Part shown: positions 49,915-62,100 of the stretch, piece after piece | How the letters are laid out: each line of letters opens with the position of its first letter | Position numbering within the stretch: position 1 is the first letter of the stretch | From: Syngnathus acus | Taxonomy: Eukaryota > Chordata > Actinopteri > Syngnathiformes > Syngnathidae | Length of the DNA: 64,000 nt | Direction: 5' to 3' | Assembly: GCF_901709675.1 (NCBI RefSeq) | Contig: NC_051106.1 | Span: 8,442,001-8,506,000, forward strand | Made by a program: the position numbers and the translations under genes | Notes under the pieces: model-generated | The model's database searches: none | What the model was told of the DNA's origin: nothing | Seen by the model: only the letters and a program-made list of their open reading frames with translations

Positions 49915-50224
49915 TAAAGGATTTCCATCGGTCGCCGTGTGTTAAATGGTTCTAATGACTTGGCTGTTTAATTGGTCATGCCTTCACATACTGTATGTCA
50001 GCTAATTGATTTTTCTTTTAATGCTGGATGATAAGAACGATAAGACTACCATTCCTCCTCTTCTCCCCTCTCAATGCCATTGATCAGGGATGGTGCGGGT
50101 TGGGGGAAGAGGGGGGGAGGTTTTTTGGGGGGGGATGCTTGTTGATGCCTGATAGTGCAGTTGCGCGTTTGGAGTATGCAGAAGCCGACCGCCAGGCTAC
50201 TCTGACGGACATGAGAGGACGAGG

Positions 50225-50255
<31 letters not shown>

Positions 50256-50261
50256 GGGGGG
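50225..50261. repeat. GT tract joined to a long poly-G run
   Basis: (GT)7 runs into an uninterrupted run of about 23 G, the longest in the window. Copy number in such a run is easily miscounted in assembly. Confidence 0.9.
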
Positions 50262-50720
50262 TGAGGTCAGTAGACACCGGAGTTATGTGACAGGAATAAT
50301 ATGCCGGAGGGATAAGCGAAGTGGCCGTCATTTCCAGAGCTCGCCTGCGTCAGTCCTCGGGAGAGAGGGTCATTGAAAAGCGAGACAAAACAATTCAATT
50401 GAAGCAGGACCACGCTCCTGCAAAGACAGACGGGGACACAAAACGAAGCTCCACAACATTACGATTGGTTCCAAAGTCTGCGGAGGGCGACTTGGCCCAC
50501 GGCAGGGATTCCCAATGGAGGATACATGAGAAAAATCATTTTTGTTTTAAGCAAGAACAAATAATTGGGGAAAAAGTCATTTTGCCAAAGTTTGCGTTTG
50601 GAAAGGGATATGTCCAACTTTGGGGGATATTTAATTTTGGGAGTTGTTTTGTGAGTTATTCAGAAAAAAAATTGTTTTACCGCTTTAGAGTGTACATTGT
50701 AATTAAAAAAAAAAAAAAAA

Positions 50721-50865
50721 CTTGGGTCAACAAAAACCCAATTTGGAACAATTTGGGCCTTTCAACTTTCTGGGTTGTTTTGTACAAAATGACCACAAAT
50801 CAACAAAAAAAAATTACCCAACATTTGGGGTTTCACAGAAGAAAGTTGGGTCGAATTGACCCAAG
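50721..50865. mobile_element. MITE-like 145-bp element with exact 10-bp inverted ends
   Basis: CTTGGGTCAA at 50721-50730 is the exact inverse complement of TTGACCCAAG at 50856-50865. Internal copies of the same theme (AAACCCAATTTGG, ACCCAACATTTGGGG) make it partly palindromic. No coding capacity and no clear target-site duplication were seen. The 184-codon open frame across it is chance. Confidence 0.55.
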
Positions 50866-51699
50866 TAGTGGATAATTTCATTCGACAGTCCCGTACAAAA
50901 TGGCAGCCCCCCATCGATGAATCAAAACAGGGCAGATATTTCTCCTCAAGTCTTTTCCCACAAACACAATCTTAAGCGCCTTCAAACTAGTCGGGGATCA
51001 GAGAACATTGACTCGTGTGTACGGCGCACTTCAAAAATGTCGGCCTAACCAGTTTTGGACATTCTTCTAAGAAGGAAGACATTTGATGGTCTTGGTTTGG
51101 ATGAGGCAAAATCAGTCTTGCCTCATTTTTGTAATGTTGGCCAACTGAACAGAATACCTTGATTGCCTTGAAAGCAGAGAAGGGCTGCGCCAACTCTGTC
51201 GGGAAGTGGGTGTGTGCTTTCAAAAGATAATGCTGTATTTGTGTGTGCGCGTGTGTGTGCGCGACTTCGGCAGCCCATCCAAAAGTCTTCCTCAGTGTGT
51301 GTGTTTTCATGCTTTTACAGGATTTGTGTTGCGAGCAATTCTGCATTACATCCGTTTATTATGAAAGCGTTCGCTCATCCACACGTGGCCCGCTACCTGT
51401 GTCGGAAAGCTTGGCAGGCAATGGGAACGTGTTTTTTTTTGTGTGTCTGTTTTGACCTCTTTGTTCCCCCCCACACACACACACGCACGTAGTTGTCGGT
51501 GGTGCATGCATGCAAGCAGAGCGAGAGCGAGCGTTAGGATGTAATCAATATCAGATTTCAGCCGCTTCACTGCGAGAGCTCTCGTTCTCCCGAGTGGCTG
51601 GCCGACTTGGCTGACTTGTGACTCTTGATGCCAAGGGTGGGCAAAGCTTGGCCCTGGGGCCACATACTGCCCACCCGGTTCATCGATCGGCCCGAAAGA

Positions 51700-51910
51700 T
51701 ACGGCGGCACCTTGAGATAAACATGACTCGATATACTGATGAGGAGAACACCAAATCAATGGGAAGGCTTTGCTAGCTCAATGCTAACGGGCTAACAGTT
51801 AGCATCATGAGTGGCCGAGCCCTTTCAGCAACGTTTATCTGAACACGGTGGAGCAACACATGTAGACAGACAATATCAAAAATGGAAAAAAATAAAATAA
51901 GATGAAGCAT
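51700..51910. repeat. Dispersed interspersed repeat, copy 2
   Basis: Shares GGCACCTTGAGATAAACATG, TCAATGCTAACGGGCTAACA and TTTCAGCAACGTTTATCTGA with the copy at 2430-2870, in the same order and orientation. Confidence 0.6.
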
Positions 51911-53465
51911 TTGCAAAAAAAAAAAAAAAGGGAATAAAAACTAAGCAACTTGCTCTTAGATACAAATCCTAGAAAGAAAAGAAAATGAAACTATAATGAA
52001 AAAAACTATTCTAACCCTGCCTGCCACCAGCTTTCTCCGCCTCCTCCCAATCCAACCCTTGTTTTTCTTGTCGTAATCATCTCTGTGATTGCTCTTCCTC
52101 TCCCGGGCGCTGATATTTCCACCGCTGCCTACTAGTCGGACGGCCCCCGCCCGACACAAAGATTATTGCTGTATGATTACAGCCACCGCGCCATCAGGAT
52201 CATTATTGTATTTCGCGTGACAGTGCTCGACGCCGTCTGCGAGCGTCGAGATGCTTTATCCAATTTAGATCTCATTAAGACTCGGGAGCAAAGATGCCCC
52301 TGCAAAGACTCGAGCGCCTCCGCAGTGTTTTTGTGACCATGACTGAGCACCTTTTTCCCGTTTGCGTCTCTTGTATCGGCTGTCACCATCGCAAACCATT
52401 CCCAAATACTTTCCACTTTGTTTTGAATTAAAAACAGACGTTTGGGTCTCCGACGGGAACCGCCAACGTAGACGACGGGACCCCCTTCCCCTTCTCGCTT
52501 TCTGTTCCCTGATTGCCATTGGAGCTATTAAATGGAGCAGTTCATTAGACGGAAGTATTATGAATCCCCATTTGCATTTGCCCATATTCATATTGCATAC
52601 ATTAAAAACAACACACGCGTGACATTTCGGATTCGGCGGGGCATTTGAGCCCGCCGATGAATATATTCATGCCTCTCTACTCGAACGAGATTTTTTAAAA
52701 AATGATTCGCAGGTGAACGGGTGCACGTGGTTGCCTTTTGTTGCTTTCGTCAGTACAGCCACGTAAACAATAGACTGACGTGATGCGAAACAACAACTGC
52801 CAAAACAAAACAGGAGGCAAGGCGGGATGGGATTAGACGTAAACTTGCTCAGCCAGACTTTAACTAAACATAAACAATGAGAATCTCGCAGTGTACATTT
52901 AAAACCAGATTCGGTTATCCGAACATCAACGGTGCAGCATTGCACGTCGACAGGTAATCAGAAGGAATGATAAATATTACTTTCCAACTACGCAGCGCGA
53001 AAACCTGACTCTACCTTTCCAATTGTAGCCTGTGTGATTTAGAAATGCCATTCCACTACGTTGCAATTTAATTTTGCTCAAATGTTTTGCTCTTATCTCA
53101 AGGGATTCAATTCGGAGTTGTCTTTTGGCCACGCGTGAGCACCTGGCTCTGTTTTGTTTCAAAAGTCTCGCAGATGTGCCGCCATACGTCCAATTTGCTT
53201 TGTTCTTGGTAAGGCTCTCGATCCCCGGCCCCTGCCTTTGTGCCCCGGGGCGTCTGTGATCTAACGTGCATTGTGCGCTTGGCTATGTTCGTGACGCATC
53301 ATCAATCTGATTCATCCCGAGCTGCCTCACTCTGCTGTTTGCCCTCTTTTAACTGTGTTTGTGTCCTTGTCGCGTTGGATGCGACGTATGGACGCCAGCG
53401 CGGGGCCGACGCTAGGCCGCCGCCCCGGGCTGCTGAGCTGAGCTGGGAGAAGCAGCGCGCCGACG

Positions 53466-56400
53466 ATGCAGTGGGTCACCCTGGCCGTGGCCCTGGGCTG
53501 CGCGGCGGCAGCCGGCCTGGCCCGGGCCTCGCACGGCGGCCCCACCCCTACGCCCACCTCCACGCACACCCCCCTGGTGGACAACTCCGAGGAAGAAGTG
53601 GACGAGCCCTGCTTCGAACCGTGCACGTGCGAGGTCAAAGAAGGCGTGTTCCACGTGCACTGCGATGGGCGGGGCTTCACCAACGGCAGCCAGGTAGCCT
53701 CCCTTCCATCTTCTAAACCACATAATTGATGAGATGACTCATCAAACACCTCAATTCAGGTGTCCCAGTCGTGGGTCCGCCCTTTCAAACTCAACCTCCA
53801 GAGGAACTCGCTGAGGCGTCTCTATAGCAACGGCTTTCAGCACCTAGGCAACGCCGTGTCGATAAACCTGGGCAACAACGCTCTGCAGGACATCCGGGTG
53901 GGCGCCTTCCACGGCCTGGCCAAGCTCCGACGCCTCTACCTTCACGAGAACAAGTTGGAGGTCTTCAAGAATGACACTTTTGCCGGCTTGGAGGCTCTGG
54001 AGTACCTCCAGGTAGGTTGCTGGAATAGACGCCGCCTAGCAGGTGGCCAAAGTGTGAGAATCTCCCCCCGGAGGTTTTCACATTACCGCCCACCAGTGGC
54101 AAGCCGTCTCATCCCACCTTCGTAAGAATAGAAACCATCAGTGCTGTCCCAAAATGGAATTTCATAACATGCAACCGTGACACATACCCGGAGCCGCTCA
54201 CTGTTTATCAAATAATAGAAACCCATATCACCTTCACCAGCGATATAGATTATTAAAGAACCCAACTGAATTTATTGAGCTGGAACCGTGCTGGCAAGTC
54301 TGGATATTGTCAGGATAAAGAATAATAAACAAGCTCGGGGACTGAGCTTTGGTTGTTTTGTCTGGTCGGTAACAAGTTGTGTCCAAAATAAATCTAAAAC
54401 CACCACCCACTCTCTTTGTGCTCATCTTATAGAGCTAGACAATGAATCCCTAACATTACGTCTTGAATATGTATGGCATAGTGTCATCTCCAAGGCATCA
54501 ATCTCATCTTTGTTCCTCCCAAGCCTGCAGACATCAGAGTTCCCCCGTCTGTGCATATGCAGGTCACTAATTTAACAGCTACAGATGTTTACCTATCATG
54601 AGATGAAAAAGAAAAAAAAATCCTTTCCATGTGCCTACGGCCTTCTTTGACGCTTGAGTAAACCATAAAAAGCTTCAGATCACCCATCGGAATCTTCGAA
54701 GCGATTGATCTGCATCTAACCCGGAGCTTGAAGCGGTGCAAGTGGTCAACTTGCATAGTTGAAATGTCAAATCTGTTTTGCTAACTGAGCAGAGGACGGA
54801 AAAACGCTAACGTAATCAGTGCCCTGTGAGGGGGGGAATTTGAAATCTGATTGCTTTAACAAACTGTCCCAATGCTAATACTGAAATTCCAGCGGCCAGC
54901 ACTCCTGATTCTGAAGGCTCTGAGCAGATTAGATCAGCATGGCAACACAGTGAGGCTGAAATCAAAGAGGACAGAAATAATCCGACAACCACAAACACGT
55001 ACCGCAAGCGGCGAAGCCGGGAAATATCGGTTCAATTTCATGGAACAAATATTCGAAGGAGGTTGTAAATGTTGCTCAGTGCTTCTGACAGTGTTCAGAG
55101 AAGGAGAGAAGTCTTGCCAGCTCTCACCGCTCGCCCCTGCTGTTGGGTTCACAACATTTGTCTGAAAAGAATCTCACAGAGGCAGGATATGTCTTCGATG
55201 GCAAGCGATCATCTGCAGATGGACGCGGCTCAGACACAGCAAGTGTGACTGAGACCTGTGCCTTCCCTCAGTTTGGTCGTGCCTTTTATTGAGGAACAAA
55301 CAATGGGGCAAGTGTACATGAATGCATAACTTCTTTAGACAGGAAGGACATTCCACAATTACATCTCATGACCACAGCACAACAGCGATACTATTACGGA
55401 CAGAAGCAGATGGTCGTCTCATGACTTTAGCTTAACAAAGACGTAGTCTTAGTGGTCATGGGTTGGATACTTCTGTGGCGTTCTCATGACTTCTACTTAA
55501 GACGTTTGTCACTTCAGCCATCCCATGACAACCTCATGATCTGTTCATGTATAGCTAACTATGGGGCTTATTGTACAGCGCGACTCGTGACTCCAGCCAT
55601 GGGCTCCTTAGCCAGCCATCTGCTCCCAAGTCATTATCACGAGGCCAAAATGTCACATCCTGTGGACGGTCTTGCACACATAAGGAGATACATAGAATCC
55701 AATGATAAAAAGTATATTTTTCCCAACATCTGCTGTCCACCCCGCAGGCCGACTACAACGTGATTAAACGCATCGACAGCGGCGCTCTGAGGTTCCTCTA
55801 CAAGCTGCGGGTTCTTATCCTCAACGACAACCTGATCCCCATCTTGCCCGCGCATCTCTTCAGGTGACTGATCTGATTTCACGTACGACAAGGCGCGTCC
55901 CGACATCTGGCCCAGTTTTTATTTCTCTTCCTATCAAAGTCAGCAAAAGCTCAACTGTCGGTCGCCAAAAGATTATCCTGAACGAATGTAGGAGGTGTTA
56001 AGTAGAGATTTACTTTTTAAAGATGATCCTGAGCGATTATCCTGTGGTGTAGGCGTTAAGAGCGTCTCTTGAACGGTGCGAGATTTTAAAAGGGTCCAAT
56101 GGATCGTCACTGGAACAGTACCCTCAAGGGTATACTTATTGTACCCCTTAAACAAAAATGGACCCCTACAGTTCCCTTTTGTTCTGACACACCACAGGAT
56201 AATCACTCCAGATCATCTTTTACAGGCATCTGACAATTGGGCTCTAGTCGACTTTGCTCGTTGGCAGCGTGTCCCCCGTTTTATTGCCGACTAAAAGATG
56301 CATTCATCATCAGACTTGTCCGCAATCGCAGTTTCCGTTCATTAACTTCCCCCATCATCCCCTCCTTCTTCTGCTCCAGATCTGTGTCGCTGACTCATCT

Positions 56401-59100
56401 GGACCTGAGGGGAAACCGTCTGAAGAGTCTGGCATACGCCGGGACCTTGGAATACGTGGGTCGCTCCCTGATGGAGATCCAGCTGGAGGAGAACCCCTGG
56501 AACTGCGGCTGCGAGGCAGTGCAGTTGCAGCAGTGGCTGGGTCAGATCCCCTACACGGCCGTGGTGGGGGATGTTACATGCGAGTATCCCTTCCATCTTC
56601 ACGGGAAGGACTTGAGGGAGATCCCTCGCAAGGAGCTTTGCGCTGAGCTCCCGGATAAGGACTTGCAAGCGGAAGGCAGGCGAGCCACCGGGGCCACGCA
56701 GCCTCAACACTTGCCCCCTAATTCCAAGCCCAACTCCCACCCAGGGCGGGTTAGACCCACCAAACCGTCCTCCATGGTGCACGGCTCCCGTCAGAACACT
56801 CATACCACCTCCACGTCTTCGTCCTCTTCCTCCGCCGAGCGCAGGGACAAGCCCCCACGGCCTACCAAGAGGCCTCGGCCTTCCAGGACATCGCCCACGT
56901 CACGGAGCCCCAACCAGAACCCCCCCATAGCGGGCTACCAGACCCGGCCGCCCATTCCCATCATCTGCCCGATGGGCTGCACGTGCAACCTGCACATCAC
57001 CAACCTTGGCCTGACCGTCAACTGCAAGGAGAATGGCTTCGTCAACGTGTCGCAGCTGACGCCGCGACCGCTCAACGGACGCAAGCTTTTCCTGAGCGGG
57101 AACTTGATCCAGAGGATCTACCGCACCGACTTCTGGAACTTTTCCAGTTTGGAACTACTGCACTTGGGGAGCAACCGCATTTCCTACCTACAAGAAGGCG
57201 CTTTCTCCAGCCTGACCAGCCTGAGGAGCCTGTACCTGAACGGAAACAACCTAGAGCGGCTCAGCCCCGAAATGTTCCTGGGGCTGCAAAATCTCTGGTA
57301 GGACGTCGTGACTACGTATTTCAAAGTTTGTTTATAAATACGAGGAAATTAATTTCACCGTGCCGAGAGGTTGTGCGGCGATTAGCATTTGACTGAAGCT
57401 TGATTGAAAGGGAAGGAGGCCATTCTCTCTTGCAGGCTATCAATAGTCAGTCACACAGCCTGGTGGCAGGCTTCAGGCTATGAGGAGGTGTGAGGTAGCT
57501 GTGAGTGACAACTCAGAAATGAACCAATGTTTACTTTGTATGTGCATGCAAACACCTTGATAAGGTGTCAGGATGTGCTCCTGAAGAAAACGGGATTTTT
57601 GTTGTTGTTTTTATTGCTCGATTGTCATTCAAATAGGATCTGGTGATGTCGCGGCGCCAGCTATTTTATTTTTTTTTAAGTCTCAACTAATCCGATCAAG
57701 TATGCGATGGATGGTGTCAAACTGGCCCGGACACGTGTAAAAGGTCGTTTGTCTTTTTGTGCCATCCGATTGGCCGTCTAAGGTGTAACCTGCCACTGCA
57801 AAGTCAGCCGCGAGAAGCTCCAGCTTAGCGACCTTCGCGATGAGGGCATATAGAAAATGGATTGACGAACGTTCCCGATGACGCTTCTGGCAAACATCTA
57901 CAGTCACTAATTAGATTTATGCTGTTATCCGTCTTTAATATTTAAAGAAGAGGAAAGACTGGACCTGCAAAAAAAACCAAAAAAACACTAGTACTAGGCT
58001 CAGGGGTGAGCAAGTGCTAATTAATTTTAAAGCAGGCCTCATTTCAGCAGCAGAATTCTATTAACCGGCTGGCGAGCAAAGGAAAAGGATTTAGCCGGGA
58101 CTTGTGTTAAGTTCACTCTTAGTACTATTATCGATTTGGAAAGGTCCTCAAGATTGATAGTGTCCCGTGTGGGGGTGTGCAACATATCAGCAGCGGGCCA
58201 CATGCGGTCCGCTTCGTTTAATCTGACCGGCCGGGCGTTCACATTATCAGGAGTCTTTCGAAATATTTGTTGCGTTCGTTTCGTCGTCGACTTATTAAAA
58301 GTATCTGACTTAAATAAGCAAAACGGAAAAAAAAAAACTAACTCTGATGAGAAAACTATTTCAACTTTATGTACGAATGACCTCACCCATCTGTCCTTTT
58401 TAAAAATGAAATGTGGCCCGTTTGCCCCCCCTTGAACTTGCAGCCAGCTGTCACATCCCTAAATCACACACACTCGTGCAAACACACAAACAGTGTGTAT
58501 TAAAACCAATTCCTGTATAGCTAATTTCCATAAATATCCATTTATGTAATTATAATGCTGAGAGGCGAAGAAGAGCAATTTACCCACCGCTGCTCTTACT
58601 AAACGACCCACTTGCAAACTTCATCAATTCGTCCTTTTTTTTTTTCTTTTCTAAAAAAACAACAAATCATGTAATGAGTTTAATCAGGAATCATTTTGAC
58701 GCACACATTTCACGCACACAAAAAACAAACACACAGAATTATACACACCCACACAGAATTACAAACATTACGCAGGGAATACAAATTCCTCCTACACACG
58801 CAAACAATATCAACACGCTTATTCCAATGAATCCATTTGACAAAACGCTCCTTTAAGCCTCTTCTACACTTCTGCTTCAGGTACCTTTACTTTGAGTACA
58901 ACGAGATCCGAGAGATAGACCGAGGAACCTTGGACCCCATGCCCTCCCTGCAGCTTTTGTTCCTCAATGCCAACCTTCTAAAGAGTCTCCCGCTGGGCGT
59001 GTTTTCCGGAGTGAACCTGGCTCGCCTCAACCTGAGGAACAACCACTTGCTGCAACTCCCCATGGAAGGTGTACTGGAGCATCTCACCGGCTTGGTGAAG
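53466..59100 (+). CDS. slitrk3: SLIT and NTRK-like protein 3, ectodomain exons (3' end outside window)
   Basis: SLITRK3 is a postsynaptic single-pass adhesion protein that binds presynaptic receptor phosphatase PTP-delta and promotes inhibitory synapses. Five coding exons (53466-53693, 53760-54011, 55748-55863, 56380-57297, 58881-59100) join in frame for 578 residues. The start gives a signal peptide ([19 protein letters not shown]). Next come an acidic stretch, an N-terminal LRR cap ([10 protein letters not shown]), LRR block 1 ([56 protein letters not shown]), a C-terminal cap (NPWNCGC), a Ser/Pro-rich linker, a second cap ([12 protein letters not shown]) and LRR block 2 ([30 protein letters not shown]). 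It resembles SLITRK3 more than SLITRK5, for example [15 protein letters not shown] and HGKDLREI. The final exon ends LVK before a donor at 59101; the second cap, membrane segment and tail were not found before 64000. Human SLITRK3 coding sequence is a single exon, so these introns are notable. Confidence 0.9.
54012..55747 (+). other. slitrk3: slitrk3 intron 2
   Basis: 1.7-kb intron bounded by CAG|gtaggt and a cccgcag acceptor. Nothing beyond ordinary AT-balanced sequence was recognised. Confidence 0.8.
57298..58880 (+). other. slitrk3: slitrk3 intron 4
   Basis: 1.6-kb intron bounded by TG|gtagga and a gcttcag acceptor. It splits the codon for a tryptophan between two leucine-rich repeats. 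CA-rich short repeats lie at about 58700-58800. Confidence 0.8.
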
Positions 59101-62100
59101 GTTGGTTCAAATGTTTTTGCTGGTTAAATAAATAAATGATATACATATATAAATCTGAAATCTGGCAAGAGGCCTTCATCAAAGCGTTATCTTGAGTGAC
59201 AGCAAGGAAAGAACTGCGTCGGCTCACCGCCGCTTGTTTACGACACGCGTGCGCTCACACAAAGGCGCTTAACTATATTTACTTTACACGTCAGGCGAGC
59301 AGATTAAAAGAAACTAACACGCCCGTTGCCAAGACGTGTCGTATTTTCACAGCTTGACGAAATGTACAAAAACAAGGCCCGCTCTCCGACTCTTCGCTGG
59401 CGTATTTTTGCCTGGTTTGATATTCCCGCCCCTTGCAGGCTCTGATGTACTGCCACCGATTACGCTTATGATTATTTGAAAACAAAAGAATGAGTTTTTC
59501 CACACTCGGTTATTTCATTCGAGAAGGCGAAAAGGTTTTTCCTCGGCATGTGTAGGGTGGACATTAAAAATGGATGAATGTGTACAAACGTGACCCCGGA
59601 GGCCAGAGCATGAGTTTCATATCTTCCACCCTAAGGCAGTGATGTGGAAGGCGTCAGAATTAGAGGGCAGCCATTAAGTCTGCGGCACGGCTCCATTCTG
59701 CTGCGGGTTGCATTAAAGCTGCCGAGGGAGCCGAGCTGTCAGGGGAGGGAACAGAGGGGATGCGCTAGCGGAGCACGGCAGGCACGCCAAGAGACCGAGA
59801 TGCACAAGTACCAAAAGAACCCAGGAGACCGGGATTACCGCACTGGAGGATCAGGACGACCCGGGAATGCTCGGCAGAACACTCGCAGCGTGGCTTTGTT
59901 GTGCTCTCCGGAGGTTTGAAACATGAGAGCGTTGGGAGAAAGGCTGGCCGATGTTACCGGGGCTCACGGCTTTGGAGTTTGGCTACAAATTAAAAAGCAG
60001 GTCGAGCGCAGTCTTGGTGCAGGTCCACAGTGTTATGTGCCTCCATGTTTGTTCCGCCCTGTCTGCTTTGGATTTTTGAGACAATGATTAGCGTTCCCAC
60101 AGCGCTACGCCACTTTGTTCTTGAACCCAATCTGATGCGCGGTCATGTCACAATGTAGCGGTTTTTCATTTCTCCCATCAAGGGTCTCTAGAGGGAAAGT
60201 TTCAAATTTTTTTTTTTGTGGCTGAGCATTTTCGCACACCACCACCAGTGCATGATCATGTCCCAGGGAGCTTATTTATTTCCCCGCATGGAGCTGGGTT
60301 GTTTCCGTGTCGCCGCATTCCTCCGTAATAATCCTTTCTGTTTTGATTTTCAGCCCCGCTTTCTCTTGACATCAATCTACTGTTAACATTGTTGAATTTA
60401 AAAACAAGAGGCACAGTGTTTCTTCGTTCATGTGTGCCGTGTGTTGTTGTGGCACGCGGGACGGCGGCGGCGCCTCAGGTATTACTATCACCGGGGAAGA
60501 TTGCGAGCGGCTAGATTTGCATAAGTGCTCTTAATAAATCAGGAGAAAGACAAAACCTCTCGTCAGACTAAAGAGCTTTTGCGTGTCTGACCTTGCAATC
60601 ACGTGGCAAAACACAATGAAGCGATAAGGACGGCTGCTGGAGTGCGAGATATTTTGTCCTCGAGTACATCGCGCTAGGCGAGCTTTTCTTTGCGCTGCGG
60701 TGGGTGTGGATTAGCCTTGATGGAGGGAGGCTTTGCTTCTTCTGAGAATGGCAGCCAGCCGTGGGCGGGGCTTCGTTGCCTTAAAGTTTGCTCAGGGAGA
60801 GGGCGACAAAAGTCCTAGTGTTTTTTTGATGAGTGTGAATCATTCACAACATCAGGGAACCGCTGTCAGTGTTCATAAAGCCTTCCGAGGGCCCCGCTAA
60901 CTTTGTAATTCCACCGCAGAACAAATGGCTTCTTAGTATCAGCATCTGTTGGTTGCTTTTGGGGGGTGGGGGGGGGGCGTTTGCAAGCTCTTTTAAGGGG
61001 TAATAACGGAAATCACATCGCTGTTTGGCTCGTATGGAATGAGGCGACGTATGGCTCTCTACAACGTACGACAAATTTTTATGCTGTCCCATCTGCCTTG
61101 CTAACAGTCAACTGTCAATTTAATCCGATCTGACAATCGGATGCTAGAAATCGGAAGAAAAGAAATCGGCAAAATTCATTTGTATCGTCCAGCCGGCTAA
61201 TCGGTTAGGCTCCACTTCTATTAATGCCATGTTGGTAGCTCTTGTAATGAATACAAAGCAAACGCGGCCGTCGAACTGCCTCACCGTCGGTGGTTCATGT
61301 TCTGTGCTCCGCGTGCATTCAAAATCAGCCCCATTGTCACAATCATAAGCGTGCCGAGCTTAAGAGTCTTTGCGAGCGTCAAGAACAGGATTAGACCCTA
61401 ACACCCACTCATGGACGCCATGCAAAAACACCTCCCTGCGAGCACTCTCTAAAAGATATTAAAAAATACTCAAAAGTCACCATAACGAGTTATTTTTTCA
61501 AGAAAAAAGTGATTCAGTGTTTGAGTCCTGGCCAAAAATGATTACGGTTGGGGCAATGAGTACTCGGGGAAAGCTCTCTCTGGTAATGACCCCGTCCAAA
61601 ACAGACATACCCTCTACACGAGTGATATTCCTGCACCTAAGTATACGCCGAGGCCTCCATGAGAAGTCACCAGATTTAACACGTACGGTATAATCGCTTC
61701 ATGAATATTCACCAAGAAGCAGAGGCGGTAACGCGTGTCATTTTCTCACGCTGATATGTGGGTCACAATCCACCAGAGAATTTGCGGGGAGGCAAACAAA
61801 CACGGGAAGAAAAGCTCAGAAAAACCAGAGCGGAGCAGTCTGTCACCTATGTAACCTGATTTGTTTTCACACTAATACATTTTCCACTTGTTTTAATAAG
61901 TTTCGGGTCAGATGAACCCCGGCCCATAACACAAACGGCCATTATACGGTCATGCTAGGTTATTTCAATCAGGCAAACTCATGCCAAAACTCTCCTATTA
62001 CTTTTCGGATTTTTGGCATGCTTCTGACGTATTTTTATATCAAAGCTAACCAGCTGCCAACGTTGGTGACCATGATTGTGATCTTTTGTGACTGTCATGT

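Larger units (their letters stand above)
44721..53465. other. Intergenic region between nrdc and slitrk3
   Basis: No coding exon was recognised across 8.7 kb. nrdc and slitrk3 diverge from this region, so it should hold slitrk3 promoter and any non-coding first exon; a GGACTGA|gtgagt donor at about 49793-49805 after a pyrimidine-rich tract is one weak candidate. The region contains a CTCA microsatellite, GC-rich simple repeats near 46519-46572, a degenerate array at 47200-47545, two TCGATT-type repeat blocks at 49130-49375, GT/poly-G tracts and a small inverted-repeat element at 50721-50865. Confidence 0.45.

Noticed and set aside
50321-50875. 184-codon plus-strand open frame
   Set aside because: It has no recognisable domain, crosses poly-A and the inverted-repeat element at 50721-50865, and shows no splice or poly(A) context.
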